Shown here: positions 29,655-38,845 of the stretch, piece after piece
Layout of the letters: the number at the start of each line of letters is the position of its first letter
Numbering within the stretch: the stretch's first letter is position 1
Assembly: GCF_014641945.1 (NCBI RefSeq)
Contig: NZ_BMIJ01000008.1
Location: 248,001-312,000 of the forward strand
Length of the DNA stretch: 64,000 bases
Reading direction: 5' to 3'
DNA from: Marinobacterium zhoushanense
GTDB lineage: Bacteria; Pseudomonadota; Gammaproteobacteria; Pseudomonadales; Balneatricaceae
Translations under genes and position numbers: made by a program
The notes under the pieces: generated by a model
What the model was told of the DNA's origin: nothing
Seen by the model: the letters and a program-made list of their open reading frames with translations, nothing else
Databases searched by the model: none

Positions 29655-29696
29655 GTCCAGCTTAGCTTAACCGGCGATTAAGCGGACCTAATTAGG
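29655..29696. promoter_or_regulatory. Nested dyads in the ompA-lipoprotein/fabY divergent region
   Basis: GCTTAA (29665) and TTAAGC (29678) form a dyad around CCGGCGA, flanked by outer arms GTCC (29655) and GGAC (29684). The perfect 10-bp palindrome CCTAATTAGG (29687-29696) follows directly. Their position between two divergent genes suggests operator sites; the binding protein is unknown. Confidence 0.4.
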
Positions 29697-29805
29697 GTAT
29701 AGGGCGCTCTGTATGCTGGCCAGTGCGACCTTCACCCGATAAAATATGGTCTGCTCAGTTTTATCTAACATCTGCATCCGCTTTTCCAGTCCGAGGAGTC
29801 AACTC

Positions 29806-31716
29806 TTGTCCCAGCTTCCTGTCATCGTCGGTTTCGGTGGTATCAGCCCGGCCGGCCGAGCATCCTTTCATCACGGCTATCGGCGCCTGATTCTGGACCA
29901 GCTCGACAGTGACTCGCGACGGGAGACCCTACTGGACCTTGCTGTGCTGATGGGGCTGACCAGTTTCAGCGATGGCAGTTATCTCAACGCCGACGGAGAC
30001 AAGATCAGCGCGGAAGAGCTGGCTACTGCAATCGAACCGGCCGTGCGCGATAACACCCTGATCCGCCGCATCCATAAGGACTGGTTCGATGTGCACGCCG
30101 TGACCTTCAACCGTCCGGCGAGCATCGAAGGCAGCGATGGTCAGCTGCGCTTCCGCCTGCGTCGCCGCCAGTTGCCGGCGCAACTGCCCGATAACTGGCA
30201 GATCAGCGAAGTGGAGGGTGGACAGTACGAAGTGGTTGTGCAGGGCTCCTGCGACCTGATCTTCCATGACACCAAGGAGGCCCAGGTCCAGAGCGCCGGC
30301 ATGCTGCCCACCGGTTTCGAACCGGGCCGACTGTACCAGTCACGTAACCACCCCCGCGGACTGCAGATGGCGATCTACGCGGCGTCCGATGCGCTGAGTT
30401 CGGTCGGTATCGCCTACGATGAGATTCTCAAACATCTGGCACCGGACCAGATTGCGGTATTTGCCAGCAACTCCATCGGCCAGTTGGACGACTTCGGCTT
30501 TGGCGGGCTGACCAAGTTTCCCGCCCTCGGCAAGCGCACCACCTCCAAGCAGATGCCGCTGGGGTACGCGCAGATGCCGGCCGACTTCATCAACGCCTAC
30601 CTGCTGGGCAACGTGGGCACCACCGGTGGCGCGCTGGGTGCCTGTGCTACCTTCCTGTACAACCTGAAGAGCGGTGTCGACGCTATTCGCAGCGGCCAGT
30701 GCAAACTGGCGATGATCGGCGGCTCCGATGCGCCGGTAACCCCGGAAGTGATCGAAGGTTTCCGCGCCATGGGCGCCCTTGCCGAAGACAAGCAGTTGGC
30801 GGCACTGGATGGACTGGACAGTCTGAGCGACGACGACTATCGCCGCGCCTGCCGCCCGTTCGGCGAAAACTGCGGCTTCACCATCGGCGAATCCAGCCAG
30901 TACCTGGTACTGATGAGCGACGATCTGGCGCTGGAGCTGGGCGCCGATATTCATGGCTGCGTACCCGATGTATTTGTCCACGCCGATGGTCACAAAAAGT
31001 CGATCTCGGCACCCGGCATCGGCAACTACATGACACTGGGTAAGTCGGCCGCACTGGTACGCAGCATGCTCGGAGAAGAATCCCTGCGCCAGCGCAGCTA
31101 TGTACAGGCCCATGGTACCAGCACACCGCAGAATCGGGTCACCGAGTCCCATGTCATCAACGAGATCGCACGCGCGTTCGATATTCGCGACTGGACGGTT
31201 TCCGCGGTCAAGGCCTACCTCGGCCATTCACAGGGCACCGCCGGTGGCGACCAGATCATGTCCGCGCTGGGCACCTGGCGCTACGGTTATATTCCGGGCC
31301 TGACCACCACCCCGGCGATTGCCGATGATGTACACCGGAGCCACCTCAACTTTTCGCTCGCGCACCAACAGGTCGGTAGCAGTGGAATGGACTCGGTGAT
31401 GATCAATGCCAAGGGCTTCGGCGGCAACAACGCCACCGCCTGCGTTCTGGCCCCACATATCGGCGAACAGCTGCTCGAGCGCCGCCATGGCAAGGCGGTC
31501 ATGCAGGCCTGGCGCGAGCGCCGCGAAGCGGTGCGCGAGCGCGCCGCCATCTACGATCAACAGTCGATTCGCGGCCTGTCACGCCCCACCTACCTGTACG
31601 ATCACCAGGTACTGGCGGGCGAAGATCTTACGATCAACGAGCATCAGATAGAGCTGCCGGGCTATGCTAATCCGATCAGCCTGGATCTGGACAATCCATA
31701 CAAGGACATGTGCTGA
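29806..31716 (+). CDS. fabY: Beta-ketoacyl-ACP synthase FabY-type
   Basis: 636-residue ketosynthase like Pseudomonas aeruginosa FabY (PA5174), which starts fatty acid synthesis from acetyl-CoA and malonyl-ACP in place of FabH. It begins LSQLPVIVGFGGISPAGRAS. The thiolase-fold triad is visible: Cys280 in GGALGACATF, His436 in VQAHGTSTPQN and His474 in KAYLGHSQGTAGG. I place the start at TTG 29806, with GGAG 7 bases upstream; an ATG at 29746 has no site and adds 20 unrelated residues. It stands alone, divergent from an OmpA lipoprotein; a small lipoprotein gene follows. Confidence 0.85.
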   Translation: MSQLPVIVGFGGISPAGRASFHHGYRRLILDQLDSDSRRETLLDLAVLMGLTSFSDGSYLNADGDKISAEELATAIEPAVRDNTLIRRIHKDWFDVHAVTFNRPASIEGSDGQLRFRLRRRQLPAQLPDNWQISEVEGGQYEVVVQGSCDLIFHDTKEAQVQSAGMLPTGFEPGRLYQSRNHPRGLQMAIYAASDALSSVGIAYDEILKHLAPDQIAVFASNSIGQLDDFGFGGLTKFPALGKRTTSKQMPLGYAQMPADFINAYLLGNVGTTGGALGACATFLYNLKSGVDAIRSGQCKLAMIGGSDAPVTPEVIEGFRAMGALAEDKQLAALDGLDSLSDDDYRRACRPFGENCGFTIGESSQYLVLMSDDLALELGADIHGCVPDVFVHADGHKKSISAPGIGNYMTLGKSAALVRSMLGEESLRQRSYVQAHGTSTPQNRVTESHVINEIARAFDIRDWTVSAVKAYLGHSQGTAGGDQIMSALGTWRYGYIPGLTTTPAIADDVHRSHLNFSLAHQQVGSSGMDSVMINAKGFGGNNATACVLAPHIGEQLLERRHGKAVMQAWRERREAVRERAAIYDQQSIRGLSRPTYLYDHQVLAGEDLTINEHQIELPGYANPISLDLDNPYKDMC

Positions 31717-31745
31717 GCGACGGCACGGTAACAGAGGGAAGCGCA

Positions 31746-32150
31746 ATGAACAGGGCCCGACGTTGGACATTACCACTGCTGCTGGCACTAGCACTGGGCG
31801 GCTGTATCGACAGCCAGCTGCTGCAGCGCGATCCCACCATCGGCCAGTTCTATACCCTGGATACCGAGCGACTGCGACTCTGTCAGGGCAGTTCAGTGCT
31901 GTGCCATGACTTGGTCATTGTTGCCTATTCGCGGACGGTGCTGCCCGAAGTCGAAAAAATTTACGGCGCCGAGGTTAGGGGACCTAACTACCCGCTCAGC
32001 TTTGCCCGACTGCTGATGAACCCTCCCGGTGGTGAGTACCAACCCAGCGCCGTCGGCAGCGATAGCCGCTACCTGCGCCTGCCTGCAAACGAGCTGACCG
32101 ATACGGCCTGGCGCGCGTTGGAACGTACCCGCAAGCAGCCTTACGAGTGA
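31746..32150 (+). CDS. Small predicted lipoprotein, function unknown
   Basis: 134 residues with a clear lipoprotein signal (RRW, hydrophobic stretch, LGGC; Cys20). The rest, including GQFYTLDTERLRLCQGSS and NYPLSFARLLMNPP, is not a family I recognise. It holds two further Cys close together (CQGSSVLC), perhaps a disulfide. The ATG at 31746 has AGAGGGAAG upstream. It lies 29 bp after fabY, so may be co-transcribed, and its last 10 bp overlap tatD tail to tail. Confidence 0.7.
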   Translation: MNRARRWTLPLLLALALGGCIDSQLLQRDPTIGQFYTLDTERLRLCQGSSVLCHDLVIVAYSRTVLPEVEKIYGAEVRGPNYPLSFARLLMNPPGGEYQPSAVGSDSRYLRLPANELTDTAWRALERTRKQPYE

Positions 32151-32926
32151 TTCAGCTGTAACAGCTTCCGTGCGGTCGCGGAGGTCTGCTGTGCAACCTG
32201 CTCAACCGTCGTTGCCCTTAGTTCGGCAATAATGTGCGCCACCTCGACCACACGCAGCGGCTGGTTTGGCTCATCGCGCCATCGGCTGAGCGGCATATCC
32301 GGGGCATCAGTCTCCAATACCAACCACTCCAGCGGCAACTCGGCCGCCAGGCGGCGCAGCTTGGTCGCCCTCGGATAACTGATCGCGCCGCCGAAACCGA
32401 GCTTGAAGCCGAGCTTCGCGTACTCCCGCGCCTGCTGCTCGCTGCCGGAAAAGGCGTGCACGATACCGGCCCGCGGCAGGCGCAGCTGGCGCAGCAGTTT
32501 TAACACCTGATCATGCGCCTTGCGCACATGCAGCAGCACCGGCAACGCGGCCTCGCGCGCGATGAGAAGCTGAGCCTGCAGCAGCTCGGTCTGTGCTCGT
32601 GCATCGTAGTGCTCGAGCTGAAAGTCGAGACCGATCTCGCCGATGGCCACCAGCCGGTCACGATGCTCCACAACGGTTGTCCGCAGTTGATCGAGATGTT
32701 CGGGGCGGTGTTCGGACATAAAGCAGGGGTGAAGCCCGAGCGCTGGATAGAGGCGAACAGCGCTGCTGTTGCCACAGGTCAGGTCAAGCACCCTGACCCA
32801 GTGCCGCGCGGTAACGCCCGGCACAACGATGGCGCCGATACTGGCGATGCAGGCCTGGCGCAACGCCTGGTCGCGCCAGCTGTCAAAGATGGGAAAATCC
32901 AGATGGCAGTGGGTATCGATCAGCAT
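32141..32926 (-). CDS. TatD-family metal-dependent hydrolase (YjjV-like)
   Basis: 261-residue TIM-barrel amidohydrolase-type DNase. Metal and active-site motifs are LIDTHCHLDF at the start, GEIGLDFQLEHYDA, LLHVRKAHD, IVHAFSGS and VLETDAPDMPL. The E. coli relatives TatD, YcfH and YjjV are 3'-5' nucleases or D-aminoacyl-tRNA-type hydrolases; the exact paralogue cannot be told here, though YjjV fits the sequence style. It lies downstream of prfC on the same strand (60-bp gap), as yjjV lies near prfC in E. coli. Confidence 0.9.
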   Translation of the reverse strand: MLIDTHCHLDFPIFDSWRDQALRQACIASIGAIVVPGVTARHWVRVLDLTCGNSSAVRLYPALGLHPCFMSEHRPEHLDQLRTTVVEHRDRLVAIGEIGLDFQLEHYDARAQTELLQAQLLIAREAALPVLLHVRKAHDQVLKLLRQLRLPRAGIVHAFSGSEQQAREYAKLGFKLGFGGAISYPRATKLRRLAAELPLEWLVLETDAPDMPLSRWRDEPNQPLRVVEVAHIIAELRATTVEQVAQQTSATARKLLQLNHS

Positions 32927-32986
32927 AGTGGCAGTATGGCACTCGGCGATCGTTACTCAACCATCGAACTCAACCCGCGATCCTCC

Positions 32987-34570
32987 TCAGTGTTCCCGGG
33001 TGGCGCGGAACTCGATATCGGGCCAGCGCTCCTCGGTCAGCGACAGGTTTACGCGGGTCGGCGCCAGATAGGTGAGTAGTCCGGCACCGTCATAGGCCAG
33101 GTTGTCGTACGCCTTGCGCTCGAACTCGGACAGCATCTTGTTATCCCTGCACTCCACCCAACGAGCTGTCGCCACGCTGACACCCTCGTAGACACACTCC
33201 ACCTTGTACTCATCCTTGAGGCGGAATACCACCACCTCAAACTGCAGCTGGCCGACAGCCCCGAGGATCAGATCGTTGTTTTTCATCGGCTGGAACAACT
33301 GCACCGCGCCCTCCTCCGACAGCTGCTGCAGACCTTTCTGCAACTGTTTCATTTTCAGCGGGTCGGTCGGTCGCACGCGGCGGAACATCTCCGGCGCGAA
33401 GTGCGGAATACCGGTGAACTTCAACTCTTCCCCTTCGGTGAAGGTGTCGCCGATCTGAATGGTGCCGTGGTTGTGCAGGCCGATGATATCGCCGGACCAG
33501 GCGGTCTCCACGTTTTCGCGATCACCGGCGAGGAAGGTCACCGCATCGGCGATCTTCACATCCTTGCCGATCCGCACATGCTTCATCTTCATGCCACGGC
33601 TATAGGAGCCGGAGCAGATACGCATGAAGGCGATGCGGTCACGGTGTTTCGGATCCATGTTGGCCTGAATCTTGAAGACGAAACCGGAGAACTTCTCCTC
33701 ATTGGATTCCACCGCACGGGTTTCGGTGCCACGCGCCGGCGGTGCCGGTGCCCAGTCGACAAAATCGTCGAGCATCTCGCGCACACCGAAGTTGCCCAGA
33801 GCAGTACCGAAATAGACCGGTGTCAGCCTGCCCTCGAGGTAGGCCTGCTGATCCCACTCGTGGGTGGCACCGCGCACCAGCTCGATCTCGTCGGCGAAAT
33901 CCTCGTATTCGTCATCCAGTAGCGTCCGCGCCTCGTCCGAATCCAGCCCCCGAATCAGCTTTTCCTCGGCCAGGGTATGCCCCATGCCCGGGGTGAACAG
34001 GTGCAGGGTATCGGTATAGAGGTTATACACACCCTTGAAGCGCTTGCCGGAGGCGATCGGCCAGTTGATCGGTGCCGCTTCGATCTTCAGCACCTCCTCG
34101 ATCTCGTCCAACAGTTCGATCGGATCACGGATATCCCGGTCCAGCTTGTTGACGAAGGAGAAGATCGGTGTGTCGCGCAGCCGGCACACCTCCATCAGCT
34201 TGATCGTGCGCTCCTCGACACCCTTGGCGCCATCGACCACCATCAATGCGGAATCCACCGCGGTCAGTGTGCGGTAGGTGTCCTCGGAGAAGTCTTCGTG
34301 TCCCGGGGTATCGAGCAGATTGACGATCCGCTCCTTGTAGGGGAACTGCATCACCGACGAGGTGATTGAGATACCACGCTCCTGCTCCATGCTCATCCAG
34401 TCGGAGGTGGCGTGCCGGTCACTACCACGCCCTTTGACAGTACCGGCCACCTGGATCAACTGCCCAATCAACAGCAGTTTCTCGGTAATGGTGGTTTTAC
34501 CGGCGTCGGGGTGGGAGATGATGGCAAAGGTGCGCCGCTTGGCGACTTCTCGCTGAACAGGATGTGACAT
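32987..34570 (-). CDS. prfC: Peptide chain release factor 3
   Basis: GTPase that ejects RF1/RF2 from the ribosome after peptide release. The 527 residues carry the G motifs HPDAGKTTITEKL, DTPGHEDFSEDTYRT and NKLDRDIRDP, with EF-Tu-like domain 2 and the RF3-specific C-terminal domain. I use ATG 34570 (MSHPVQREVAKRRTFA), which has GGAAG upstream; the frame is open to 34627 without homology. It may share a transcript with tatD. Confidence 0.96.
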   Translation of the reverse strand: MSHPVQREVAKRRTFAIISHPDAGKTTITEKLLLIGQLIQVAGTVKGRGSDRHATSDWMSMEQERGISITSSVMQFPYKERIVNLLDTPGHEDFSEDTYRTLTAVDSALMVVDGAKGVEERTIKLMEVCRLRDTPIFSFVNKLDRDIRDPIELLDEIEEVLKIEAAPINWPIASGKRFKGVYNLYTDTLHLFTPGMGHTLAEEKLIRGLDSDEARTLLDDEYEDFADEIELVRGATHEWDQQAYLEGRLTPVYFGTALGNFGVREMLDDFVDWAPAPPARGTETRAVESNEEKFSGFVFKIQANMDPKHRDRIAFMRICSGSYSRGMKMKHVRIGKDVKIADAVTFLAGDRENVETAWSGDIIGLHNHGTIQIGDTFTEGEELKFTGIPHFAPEMFRRVRPTDPLKMKQLQKGLQQLSEEGAVQLFQPMKNNDLILGAVGQLQFEVVVFRLKDEYKVECVYEGVSVATARWVECRDNKMLSEFERKAYDNLAYDGAGLLTYLAPTRVNLSLTEERWPDIEFRATREH

Positions 34571-34910
34571 CGGTTCGGGTCTTCCAGATTGGCAAAGCTG
34601 GCCGGCCAGCAAGCTGCTGACCGGCACGGGATCGGTTAGAAAGTGCGCTATTCTCGCCGATCAGAGGACGATGAACAATCGATCAGATTCGAAAACGTCC
34701 ACCGACTCGTTAATCGGCCAGGAAAACTCGCGAATCACCACCGCCAGCGACTCACCCATCCTGGCCGAGGACGGCTCCCTATCACCCTCTACACCTAGAC
34801 CGACATGACGGATCACCCCTCCCGGAACGGTGAGATGCACTACGCTTACAGGCAGGAGGGTTCAATGCCGCCCATCCAATCTGTCGGCCCAGCCTTCCGG
34901 GAGGTAGCAC
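34571..34910. other. 340-bp divergent region prfC / pncA
   Basis: No convincing gene. It must hold the promoters of prfC (minus) and pncA (plus), but I see no strong -35/-10 pair. A 44-codon frame at 34671-34808 has a partial GAGG site but a low-complexity Ser/Thr/Asp-rich product and was not accepted. Confidence 0.5.
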
Positions 34911-35540
34911 ATGTACACCACCGATGGACTTCACCTGGACAATACCGATGCGCTGCGCCTGAACCACAGAGACGCATTGCTGCTGGTCGATCTCCAGCGT
35001 GACTTTCTGCCCGGCGGCGCGCTTGGTGTAGCCGACGGTGACCAGGTCATTCCGGTGGTGAGTGATCTGATCGCGCTTTTCAAAGCCCGCAAGCGGCCGA
35101 TTTTGGCAACTCGGGACTGGCATCCACCCAAGCACTGTTCTTTTCAGCCCCAGGGCGGCCCCTGGCCTCCACACTGCATCCAGCAGACCCCCGGCTCAGG
35201 CTGGGCACCCGGACTGAATCTGCCGCCATCGACGCTGATCGTCTCCAAAGGCACGGCGATCTCACCGGACGCCTATTCCGGCTTCCAGGGCACCGACCTG
35301 GCTCAGCAGCTAAGCGAACTGAACTGCCAACGGCTGTTCGTTGCCGGACTTGCCACCGACTACTGTGTATTGCAGACCGTACTCGATGCCCGCAAGCTGG
35401 GCTTTGAGGTACAGGTCGTCGAAGACGCCATCCGCGCCGTCAACGTCAACCCGGGAGATGGTATACGGGCGCTCGACCAGATACTGGACAGCGGCGCAGA
35501 GTTGATCACCCTGCAGGATCTGATCGATGCCAACCCCTGA
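34911..35540 (+). CDS. pncA: Nicotinamidase
   Basis: Hydrolyses nicotinamide to nicotinate in NAD salvage. The 209 residues show the isochorismatase-like triad: Asp27 in LLLVDLQRDFLPGGAL, Lys113 in LIVSKGT and Cys152 in GLATDYCVL. Metal-binding residues lie in TRDWHPPKHCSF. GGGAGG is 6 bases before the ATG. The last 14 bp overlap pncB, so the pathway's two enzymes are translationally coupled. Confidence 0.94.
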   Translation: MYTTDGLHLDNTDALRLNHRDALLLVDLQRDFLPGGALGVADGDQVIPVVSDLIALFKARKRPILATRDWHPPKHCSFQPQGGPWPPHCIQQTPGSGWAPGLNLPPSTLIVSKGTAISPDAYSGFQGTDLAQQLSELNCQRLFVAGLATDYCVLQTVLDARKLGFEVQVVEDAIRAVNVNPGDGIRALDQILDSGAELITLQDLIDANP

Positions 35541-36918
35541 CGCCCATCCACAGGCAGAGAATCTGCTGACGGAGAATCGACTGGAGGAGAGCCCGCTACT
35601 GACCGACCTCTACCAGCTCACCATGCTGCAGACATACCTCGACCAAGGGATGCACAACGAGGCGGTGTTCGAGTTTTTTGTGCGCAAGATACCGGAGAAC
35701 CGCAACTTCCTGATCTTCGCCGGTCTTGAGCAGCTGCTGGCCTTTCTGGAACGCACCCGCTTCTCCCGGAGCGAGCTGGCGTACCTGTCTCAGACCGGCC
35801 TGTTCCGACAAAACCTGATCGACTACCTGGCCAGCTTTCGCTTCTCCGGCAGTGTCCACGCCTTGGCCGAGGGCACGCTCTGCTTCAGCAACGAGCCGGT
35901 GGTCAGGATCACCGCACCGCTGCCACAGGCCCAGTTGATCGAAACCCGCCTGATCAACCTGCTCCAGCTGCAGATCCTGATCGCCACCAAGGCGGCACGC
36001 TGCCGTATCCAGGCTCCGGATGCCAAACTGGTCGACTTCGGCCTGCGCCGTGCCCATGGTGCCGAGGCCGGCTTACTGGCCGCACGTGCCTGTTTTCTGG
36101 GCGGTTTTGATGGTACCGCCAATGTTTTGGCCGGGCAGCGCTACGGTATCCCAATCCTCGGCACGATGGCACACGCCTATATCCAGGCTCATGACAACGA
36201 GATGGATGCGTTCCGCCACTTTGCCGACAGCCAGCCGAACAACCTGATCCTGCTGATCGATACCTACGACACCGATCGTGGCGCACGACGCGCAGCGGAG
36301 CTGGCCGATGCCCTGCTGCCCAGGGGCATCGTGGTCAAGGGGGTACGCATCGATAGCGGTGAGCTGGGCGAGGAGGCGCTCAGGGTGCGCCGTATCCTGG
36401 ACCAGGCAGGCCATCCCGAGATCACCATCTTCGCCAGTTCCAGCATCGATGAGCGGCTGCTACGGGACCTTGTCCGGCGGCACGCCCCGATCGACGGTTA
36501 CGGCATAGGGACCAGCCTGACCACCTCATCCGACGCCCCTTTCCTCAACTGCGCATACAAGCTGCAGGAGTACGCCGGCATACCGAGACGCAAGCGCTCC
36601 AGCGGCAAAGCGACCTGGCCGGGACGTAAACAGCTATTCCGTCACTTGGATAACCACGGCAAGCTCGCCTACGACCGGCTCTGCTGCGACACCGAGACGG
36701 TACACGACGGCATCGCACTGCTTGAGCCGGTCATGCACAACGGCTGCTGCCTGGCGCCGGCCGAGCCGTTGGCCGATATACGCTGTCGCGTGCAGCAGCA
36801 GATCGCCCTGTTGCCCGACGCCCTGCTCAGCCTGGAACCGGGCCCGCCGCTGCCGTTACGCGTATCGGACCGGCTGCAGCGAATGGCTCAGGAGACCGAT
36901 CGCCGTTTCAACCGGTAA
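35527..36918 (+). CDS. pncB: Nicotinate phosphoribosyltransferase
   Basis: Converts nicotinate and PRPP to nicotinate mononucleotide, using the product of PncA. The 463 residues include LLTDLYQLTMLQTYLDQG, EFFVRKIPENRNFLIFAG, the DFGLRRAHGAEAG loop, GTMAHAYIQAH and VRIDSGELGE. These are typical of the 440-490 residue PncB class. It overlaps pncA by 14 bp. This makes a compact two-gene NAD salvage operon; nadD is not seen after holA, its usual site. Confidence 0.94.
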   Translation: MPTPDAHPQAENLLTENRLEESPLLTDLYQLTMLQTYLDQGMHNEAVFEFFVRKIPENRNFLIFAGLEQLLAFLERTRFSRSELAYLSQTGLFRQNLIDYLASFRFSGSVHALAEGTLCFSNEPVVRITAPLPQAQLIETRLINLLQLQILIATKAARCRIQAPDAKLVDFGLRRAHGAEAGLLAARACFLGGFDGTANVLAGQRYGIPILGTMAHAYIQAHDNEMDAFRHFADSQPNNLILLIDTYDTDRGARRAAELADALLPRGIVVKGVRIDSGELGEEALRVRRILDQAGHPEITIFASSSIDERLLRDLVRRHAPIDGYGIGTSLTTSSDAPFLNCAYKLQEYAGIPRRKRSSGKATWPGRKQLFRHLDNHGKLAYDRLCCDTETVHDGIALLEPVMHNGCCLAPAEPLADIRCRVQQQIALLPDALLSLEPGPPLPLRVSDRLQRMAQETDRRFNR

Positions 36919-36957
36919 CCAGCCTCACCACGCATCCGGCATGCGACCTTATGCCCC

Positions 36958-36986
36958 ATGCCAGCGTAATCGGCACGGGTTATACT
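36958..36986 (+). promoter_or_regulatory. Candidate regB promoter
   Basis: ATGCCA and TATACT are 17 bp apart, predicting a start near 36993. That is downstream of the ATG at 36951, so it supports the GTG at 37029 as the regB start. Confidence 0.4.
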
Positions 36987-37028
36987 GCGGCGCTGGCCCT
37001 ATCCGTGAGACTTTCCGTGAGAGTAAGC

Positions 37029-38306
37029 GTGTCCAACACCAGCCCATCCAGGCCCGGCTACCATGCACACCTGCTGCAACTGACCTATATCCGCGTCGTC
37101 ACCCTGTTCGGTATCGCGGTCGCCGTGCTGTTTGCCGTGTACATGCTGAATCTGCAGATCAATGTCTGGCTGATTGCCGGTACGCTGGGCATCGTCGCAC
37201 TGGTCAATCTGTTCACCTATGCCCGACTGCACTCGCACTGGCCGGTCACCGAAACCGAGCTGTTCAGCCAGCTCACTGCCGATGCCGTGCTCTACGGTGC
37301 GCTGATCTACCAGACCGGCGGTGCCACCAACCCGTTCATCTTCCTGCTGCTGATACCGCTGCTGATCGCCGCGGCCACGTTATCCTGGCGGTTCACCTTT
37401 CTGACCGCTCTGCTGGTGGTGCTGCTGTACAGTTCGCTGATGCACTATTACCTGCCGGTAATGCCCCTCGCTAGCGGACATCGCCACAGCCTGGTCGCCC
37501 TGTTCGATCTCCACATCACCGGCATGTGGTTCAACTTCCTGTTCACTGTCCTGCTGATCAGCTGGTTCATCGTGCGTCTACAGCAGACCATGCGCCAGCA
37601 AGAGCGGCGCCTGGTGCAGGAGCGCGAGCGCCGGCTGCAGGATCAACAGCTGCTGTCGCTGGCAACGCTGGCAGCGGGCACCGCCCATGAGCTGGGTACC
37701 CCACTGTCGACCATGAGTGTGGTGCTGCACGATATGGCCCTGGATCACCCCGACGGCGAGCTGGCAGAGGATATCGCCCTACTACAACAACAGGTGACTG
37801 CCTGCTCCGAGCGCCTGCAGGCGATGGCGCAAAGCGCCCAACAGGCGGGCCGCAGTGAACTGACACCGGTCACCAAAATGCTGGACGAGCTGCTGGACCA
37901 GTGGCAGTTGATGCGCCCTGAGGCCGGTTACAGGGTGCAGCTACCCGACACACAGAGTCCCCCGCTGGTAAACAGCTCGACCCAGCTGGTGCAGGCGCTG
38001 ACCAACCTGCTCAACAACGCCGCTGATGCCTGCCCGCAGGATATCGGGATCACGCTGAGCTGGGATACCGAGCAGATCTGGCTGCGTATCCATGACCGGG
38101 GTCCCGGCTTGCCCCTGGCCACTGCCGCGGACCTGGGCAAGCCCTTTGTCACCACCAAGGGTAAGGGGCTGGGTATCGGCCTGTTCCTGACCGCGACCAC
38201 CCTGGCCCAGCAGGACGGCGAGGTTCGCCTGTATAACCACCCGCAAGGCGGCACGCTGACCGAGGTCCGGCTGCCCATTCCCGCCACTGAAGAGAACCCG
38301 CGATGA
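37029..38306 (+). CDS. regB: RegB/PrrB/RoxS-type redox sensor histidine kinase
   Basis: Membrane kinase sensing the quinone pool or redox state. With the GTG at 37029 it has 425 residues: six membrane helices (about 20-185), the quinone-site motif GGATNPF at 97-103, the H-box AHELGTPLST with His220, a Cys at 259 (39 residues after the His, like redox-active Cys265 of RegB), NLLNNAADAC as N-box, and GKGLGIGLFL. An in-frame ATG at 36951 would add 26 residues. It overlaps regA by 4 bp. RegBA systems control respiration, carbon fixation or nitrogen metabolism. Confidence 0.9.
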   Translation: MSNTSPSRPGYHAHLLQLTYIRVVTLFGIAVAVLFAVYMLNLQINVWLIAGTLGIVALVNLFTYARLHSHWPVTETELFSQLTADAVLYGALIYQTGGATNPFIFLLLIPLLIAAATLSWRFTFLTALLVVLLYSSLMHYYLPVMPLASGHRHSLVALFDLHITGMWFNFLFTVLLISWFIVRLQQTMRQQERRLVQERERRLQDQQLLSLATLAAGTAHELGTPLSTMSVVLHDMALDHPDGELAEDIALLQQQVTACSERLQAMAQSAQQAGRSELTPVTKMLDELLDQWQLMRPEAGYRVQLPDTQSPPLVNSSTQLVQALTNLLNNAADACPQDIGITLSWDTEQIWLRIHDRGPGLPLATAADLGKPFVTTKGKGLGIGLFLTATTLAQQDGEVRLYNHPQGGTLTEVRLPIPATEENPR

Positions 38307-38833
38307 GCAGAGAGTTTCTGGTCGTCGATGACGACCCCACCTTCACCCGCGTACTGGCCCGCGCCCTGACCCGGCGCGGGTTTAACGTCAGCGTCGCGCG
38401 CAGTGTGCCCGAGGCACTGGAGCGTGCACAGGAGACCCCGCCGGAGCTGGCCAGTGTCGACCTGAAGATGGAGGGACCATCGGGACTGGAGTTGATCGAA
38501 GGACTCAGGGGGATCAATCCCGAGGTCAGGATCCTGATCCTGACCGGCTACGCCAGCATCGCTACCGCCGTGGATGCGATCAAGCTCGGCGCCGTGAACT
38601 ACCTGCCGAAACCGGCCGACGCCGACCAGATCCTCGCGGCGCTGCAGCAGGTCGCAGCGGATGCCGAACGACCGATATCCGCCGACCCGATGTCGGTGGA
38701 CCGGCTGGAGTGGGAGCATATCCAGAAGGTGCTCTCCGCCCACGACGGCAACATCTCCGCGACAGCACGCGCACTGGGCATGCATCGGCGCACCCTGCAG
38801 CGCAAGCTGCAGAAACGGCCGGTCAGGCGGTAG
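38303..38833 (+). CDS. regA: RegA/PrrA/RoxR-type response regulator
   Basis: DNA-binding partner of RegB. 176 residues: receiver domain with LVVDDDPTFTRVLARAL, phosphoacceptor Asp53 in SVDLKMEGPSGLEL, ILTGYASIATAVDAIKLGA and YLPKPA. A Fis-type helix-turn-helix at the end, GNISATARALGMHRRTLQRK, is nearly invariant in RegA proteins. The start ATG overlaps the regB stop. No photosynthesis, cbb or terminal oxidase genes lie beside the pair, so its targets cannot be read here. Confidence 0.92.
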   Translation: MSREFLVVDDDPTFTRVLARALTRRGFNVSVARSVPEALERAQETPPELASVDLKMEGPSGLELIEGLRGINPEVRILILTGYASIATAVDAIKLGAVNYLPKPADADQILAALQQVAADAERPISADPMSVDRLEWEHIQKVLSAHDGNISATARALGMHRRTLQRKLQKRPVRR

Positions 38834-38845
38834 ACGACTCCGGCA

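Noticed and set aside
34671..34808. 44-codon small frame upstream of pncA
   Set aside because: Partial GAGG site, but the product is low-complexity and Ser/Thr/Asp-rich with no family or structure; insufficient support.
36951..37028. ATG start 26 codons upstream for regB
   Set aside because: No ribosome-binding site, and it lies before the start predicted from the ATGCCA-N17-TATACT promoter.
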